From positions 310,001 to 374,000 of the forward strand of contig JAUYTN010000033.1 of assembly GCA_030695205.1 (NCBI GenBank): DNA of 64,000 nt. The letters are read 5' to 3'. Position 1 is the first letter of the stretch; each line of letters begins with the position of its first letter. The notes under the pieces were generated by a model. It made no database searches and had not been told where the DNA came from. It was given only the letters and a program-made list of their open reading frames with translations. The stretch comes from Burkholderiaceae bacterium (GTDB taxonomy: Bacteria; Pseudomonadota; Gammaproteobacteria; Burkholderiales; Burkholderiaceae_C). Positions 61,872 to 64,000 of this stretch are shown in pieces. Both the position numbers and the translations under genes were made by a program.

Positions 61872-62494
61872 TCGCGGTACACCTTGGTACTGTCGAGCTG
61901 GTAGGTCCAGGGCAGCTTGGCGTTTTTCCAGCCATTGACGCTGCGCTGGCCCGCCTGCGGCCCGCTGGTGGCCAGGTCGCCCTCATAGCCGTCGATCACG
62001 GTGTAGGCCTTTTTGAAGCCGTACAGACTGAGCAAACCCGCCGCGCTGTTGCTGCGCGTGCCCGAGCGGCACAGAAGGATGACGGGGTCGTTTTTGGTGA
62101 GCCCGGCCTTGGTCAGGCGCTGCTCCACATCCTGCACGAAGCGGGGGTTGGCCTGCTGCAGGTACTCGCCCTGGTCAGCACTCCACTCCCAGGGAGCAGA
62201 GAAGTCGAGCAGGGGCACGAGGTGGTCGGCCAGGGTGGGCATGCCCAGCAGCATGGCTTCGGCACGGCTGCGCACATCGATGAACAGCACCTTGGCGGGG
62301 TCGGCGCGCTTCATGGCAGCGGCCTCCACCGCTGTGAGGTGCAACCCCGTGGCCGAGCGCTTGTCATCGGGCACCTGGGCAGACTCCACCGCGAGTGCGC
62401 TGCTCAGGGCCAGCACCAGCACGAGGCCCACCAGGGTGAAGGCGGGGGTGGGCAGCCAGCGGCCTTGTGGGAGCCAGGGGGCGGGTGTGGTCAT
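61868..62494 (-). CDS. Rhodanese-domain protein with N-terminal membrane segment
   Basis: A 208-residue protein. One hydrophobic stretch (about 18-38) acts as signal or anchor. A rhodanese domain has VLFIDVRSRAEAML and the active-site loop with C142 in ILLCRSGTRSN. Rhodaneses handle sulfane sulfur; in the periplasm next to a cytochrome c this suggests sulfur or thiosulfate-linked chemistry. It overlaps the cytochrome c stop by ATGA. Confidence 0.9.
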   Translation of the reverse strand: MTTPAPWLPQGRWLPTPAFTLVGLVLVLALSSALAVESAQVPDDKRSATGLHLTAVEAAAMKRADPAKVLFIDVRSRAEAMLLGMPTLADHLVPLLDFSAPWEWSADQGEYLQQANPRFVQDVEQRLTKAGLTKNDPVILLCRSGTRSNSAAGLLSLYGFKKAYTVIDGYEGDLATSGPQAGQRSVNGWKNAKLPWTYQLDSTKVYRE

Positions 62495-63150
62495 TTCATG
62501 GCTCCCAGGTATTCGACAACGGCTTTCATTTCCAGCTCGGTCATGCGCGACGCCACCAGGGTCATGACGGCGGCGTTCTCGCCCTCGCGGGTGCGGGCTG
62601 CAAAGGCCTTGAGCTGGCGCTCGGCATAGCGTGGGTTCTGTCCGGCCAAGCGCGGCAGCTCGGCGTTGCCCCGTGCACCCGTGCCGTGGCACGACACACA
62701 CGATGGCAAACCGGCGTAGGGGTTGCCCCGCTCGTAAATGAACTGCCCAGCGCTGGCCAGCAAGCCGTCTTTGGTGGGAGTGACGCTGGGAACCTGGCTT
62801 TGGTAGTACTTGGAGACGGCGCGGATGGAGCACTCGCTGAGCACCGCTGCCTTGGCGTCCATCACAGAGCTGTCGCGCACGCCAGAGGCAAAGTCGCGCA
62901 GCTGCTTGGCCAGGTACTGTTCATTTTGTCCGGCGAGGCTGGCGAACTCTGCGGTGGAGCCCTGCCCGGTGGCGCCGTGGCAAGCCGCACAGTATTTGGC
63001 GGCCAGCTGGGCACCGGTGGCGATGTCGTCGGCCACTGGAGCGACCGGTGTTTGGGCGCCCACCGCCGTGGCCAGACCCAGCGTCCAGAGGGTCAGCAGC
63101 CCGCGCCAGCGGCTCGACGGGCAGGGTGGCGGGGACGTTCGGTTGGCCAT
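62491..63150 (-). CDS. Dihaem cytochrome c (c4-like), first gene of FNR-box operon
   Basis: A 219-residue protein with a signal peptide and two c-type haem motifs, C54-A-A-C-H and CVSCH. Each is followed by an LAGQN-type loop (SLAGQNEQYL, RLAGQNPRYA), typical of cytochrome c4. It passes electrons toward terminal oxidases or reductases. ATG 63150 is preceded by GGAG at the right spacing, so the upstream GTG (63162) is rejected. A perfect TTGAT-N4-ATCAA site lies upstream, suggesting anaerobic or NO control. Confidence 0.88.
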   Translation of the reverse strand: MANRTSPPPCPSSRWRGLLTLWTLGLATAVGAQTPVAPVADDIATGAQLAAKYCAACHGATGQGSTAEFASLAGQNEQYLAKQLRDFASGVRDSSVMDAKAAVLSECSIRAVSKYYQSQVPSVTPTKDGLLASAGQFIYERGNPYAGLPSCVSCHGTGARGNAELPRLAGQNPRYAERQLKAFAARTREGENAAVMTLVASRMTELEMKAVVEYLGAMK

Positions 63151-63181
63151 TGGGAACTCCACAAGCGTTGAAAGAGCACCG

Positions 63182-63223
63182 ATTGTGAAAGCCGAAGACC
63201 GCCTGGATGTTGATGCTTATCAA
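63182..63223 (-). promoter_or_regulatory. FNR/ANR/DNR-type promoter of the cytochrome c operon
   Basis: TTGAT-GCTT-ATCAA (63210-63223) is a perfect match to the FNR-family half-site pair. On the minus strand a CACAAT -10 (63187-63182) lies so that the predicted start, near 63175, is about 41.5 bp from the box centre, the class II activator position. The leader would then be about 24 nt to ATG 63150. Confidence 0.75.
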
Positions 63224-63248
63224 CAAATATGCGCACCTTTTTATTAAA

Positions 63249-63302
63249 TTTTTATATAGCAAACAATATATTACTGATAAGCGCAAATGACACTTTTTAT
63301 AC
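63249..63302 (-). repeat. AT-rich interspersed element, copy 10 (intergenic)
   Basis: On the minus strand it reads ATAAAAAGTGTCATTTGCGC, then TTATCAGTAATATAT and TGTTTGCTATATAAAAA. It shares the AAAGTG, GCGCTT and GTTTGCTAT blocks with copy 3 at 26688. It lies upstream of the FNR-type promoter. Confidence 0.8.
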
Positions 63303-63360
63303 TAAAAAGCAACCACCATCCTCCGTACTCACCGGACAACGGGCTCTGGCGTGGTCGGTA

Positions 63361-64000
63361 TCAAAGCGCGCAGCTCGGGTGGTGCAGCAGATCGCTCACC
63401 AAGCCGTGCAAGCGGCTGCCCGGCTGCGCCAGCGAATCCAGCACGCTGAAGTGGTTCAGCCCCGGCAACTCTTCGCACACCGGCACCGCACCCGCGCCCC
63501 AGGCCTCGCGGATGAGGCGGTTCTGGCGCTTGAACTCGCCGCTTTCGTCGCCACCCACCACCGCCACCAGCTGGCAGGAGGCGGGGGCCGGGCACGCGGC
63601 CGGGCTTTGTGCCAGGGCTTCTTCGGGGGTGAGCTGCAAATCGGCCAGGAAGGGCGTGCGCCGGATGGGCTCCAGGTCGAACAGGCCGCTGATAGACACG
63701 CCCTGCCCCACCAGCCCAGCGGGCACATCCAGCCCCTGGGCCCGGCCCAGCGCCACCCAATCGGTGGCCAGCAACATGCCCACCAGCTGCCCCCCTGCCG
63801 AATGACCCACCAAGGTGATGCGGCGCGGATCGCCACCCCAGTGGGCCACGTGTTGCCAGGCCCACAGCACCGCCTGGCGCATTTGGCGGGTGATGTGGCT
63901 CAGCCGTGCAATGGGTTGCGCCGCGTCCACCAGGCTGTAGTTGGGCACCAGGACACAGGCGCCCTGCTCCGCAAAGGGGGCGGCCACGAAGCTGTGGTCT
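63361..64000 (-). CDS. Alpha/beta hydrolase (5' end beyond window)
   Basis: About 213 visible residues of an alpha/beta hydrolase. The nucleophile elbow is GHSAGGQL. The acid lies near VVGGDESGEF and the histidine is in GLNHFSVLD. The region before it (VPNYSLVDAAQ) fits the esterase/lipase HSL group or kynurenine formamidase-like enzymes. The start lies past the right edge. The substrate is unknown. Confidence 0.85.
   Translation of the reverse strand, partial: DHSFVAAPFAEQGACVLVPNYSLVDAAQPIARLSHITRQMRQAVLWAWQHVAHWGGDPRRITLVGHSAGGQLVGMLLATDWVALGRAQGLDVPAGLVGQGVSISGLFDLEPIRRTPFLADLQLTPEEALAQSPAACPAPASCQLVAVVGGDESGEFKRQNRLIREAWGAGAVPVCEELPGLNHFSVLDSLAQPGSRLHGLVSDLLHHPSCAL

Overview
The window is GC-rich, densely coded DNA from a betaproteobacterium, most likely a member of the Comamonadaceae (Burkholderiales). 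The evidence is the gene content and order (DUF3567 protein, pilT-pilU, rsmI/yraN/diaA/dolP, a PutA divergent from an Lrp-type regulator, FlgO next to CheV) and two kinds of short interspersed repeat that I associate from memory with this family. No rRNA, tRNA, CRISPR array, insertion sequence or prophage was seen, and no gap between genes exceeds about 300 bp.

Region 1 (1-7.3 kb) holds housekeeping and stress genes: a DksA-type zinc finger protein cut by the window edge, a VOC protein, an FAA-hydrolase homologue that has lost metal ligands, a DUF3108 protein with a hexanucleotide repeat, a DUF3567 protein, Dps, a ChaN-like lipoprotein, PurU and a LysR regulator.

Region 2 (7.3-21.7 kb) is dominated by signalling. 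It has a hybrid histidine kinase with a haem-c sensor domain, an Hsp20 and a GlcD-like oxidase. These are followed by two translationally coupled pairs facing away from each other. One pair is a PhnD-like periplasmic binding protein with a membrane PAS-PAS-GGDEF protein. The other is a bacteriohemerythrin-GAF-PAS hybrid kinase with a REC-PAS-GGDEF-EAL-CZB protein. Together they look like a c-di-GMP module taking periplasmic ligand, oxygen/redox and zinc-type inputs.

Region 3 (21.7-34.2 kb) is metabolic: a class V aminotransferase, a CheY-like regulator, an acyl-CoA ligase beside a polyphosphate:AMP phosphotransferase, YbaK, a DUF1289 protein, an Hsp70-like protein, CrcB, and PutA with its divergent regulator. 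PutA is interrupted in frame by about five repeat-derived segments.

Region 4 (34.2-48.8 kb) holds a cytochrome c4-like protein, PLPBP, PilT/PilU, a beta-hydroxyacid dehydrogenase, the dolP-diaA-yraN/rsmI block, an exonuclease, an SDR, a chalcone-isomerase-like protein, an acyl-CoA synthetase and a luciferase-like monooxygenase.

Region 5 (48.8-64 kb) starts with two decayed genes (transglutaminase remnant, PuuB-like oxidoreductase). It continues with DinG, an orphan flagellar rod-like protein, CheV, FlgO with a partner lipoprotein, a DAO/NlpC operon, two YceI proteins with a cytochrome b561, a Tat-type metallo-beta-lactamase-fold protein, and a cytochrome c-rhodanese-SDR operon behind a perfect FNR-type site. 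The window ends inside an alpha/beta hydrolase.

The most unusual structural feature is a family of about ten AT-rich 50-60 bp elements. They lie both between genes and, in frame, inside putA, dinG and the DUF3108 gene.
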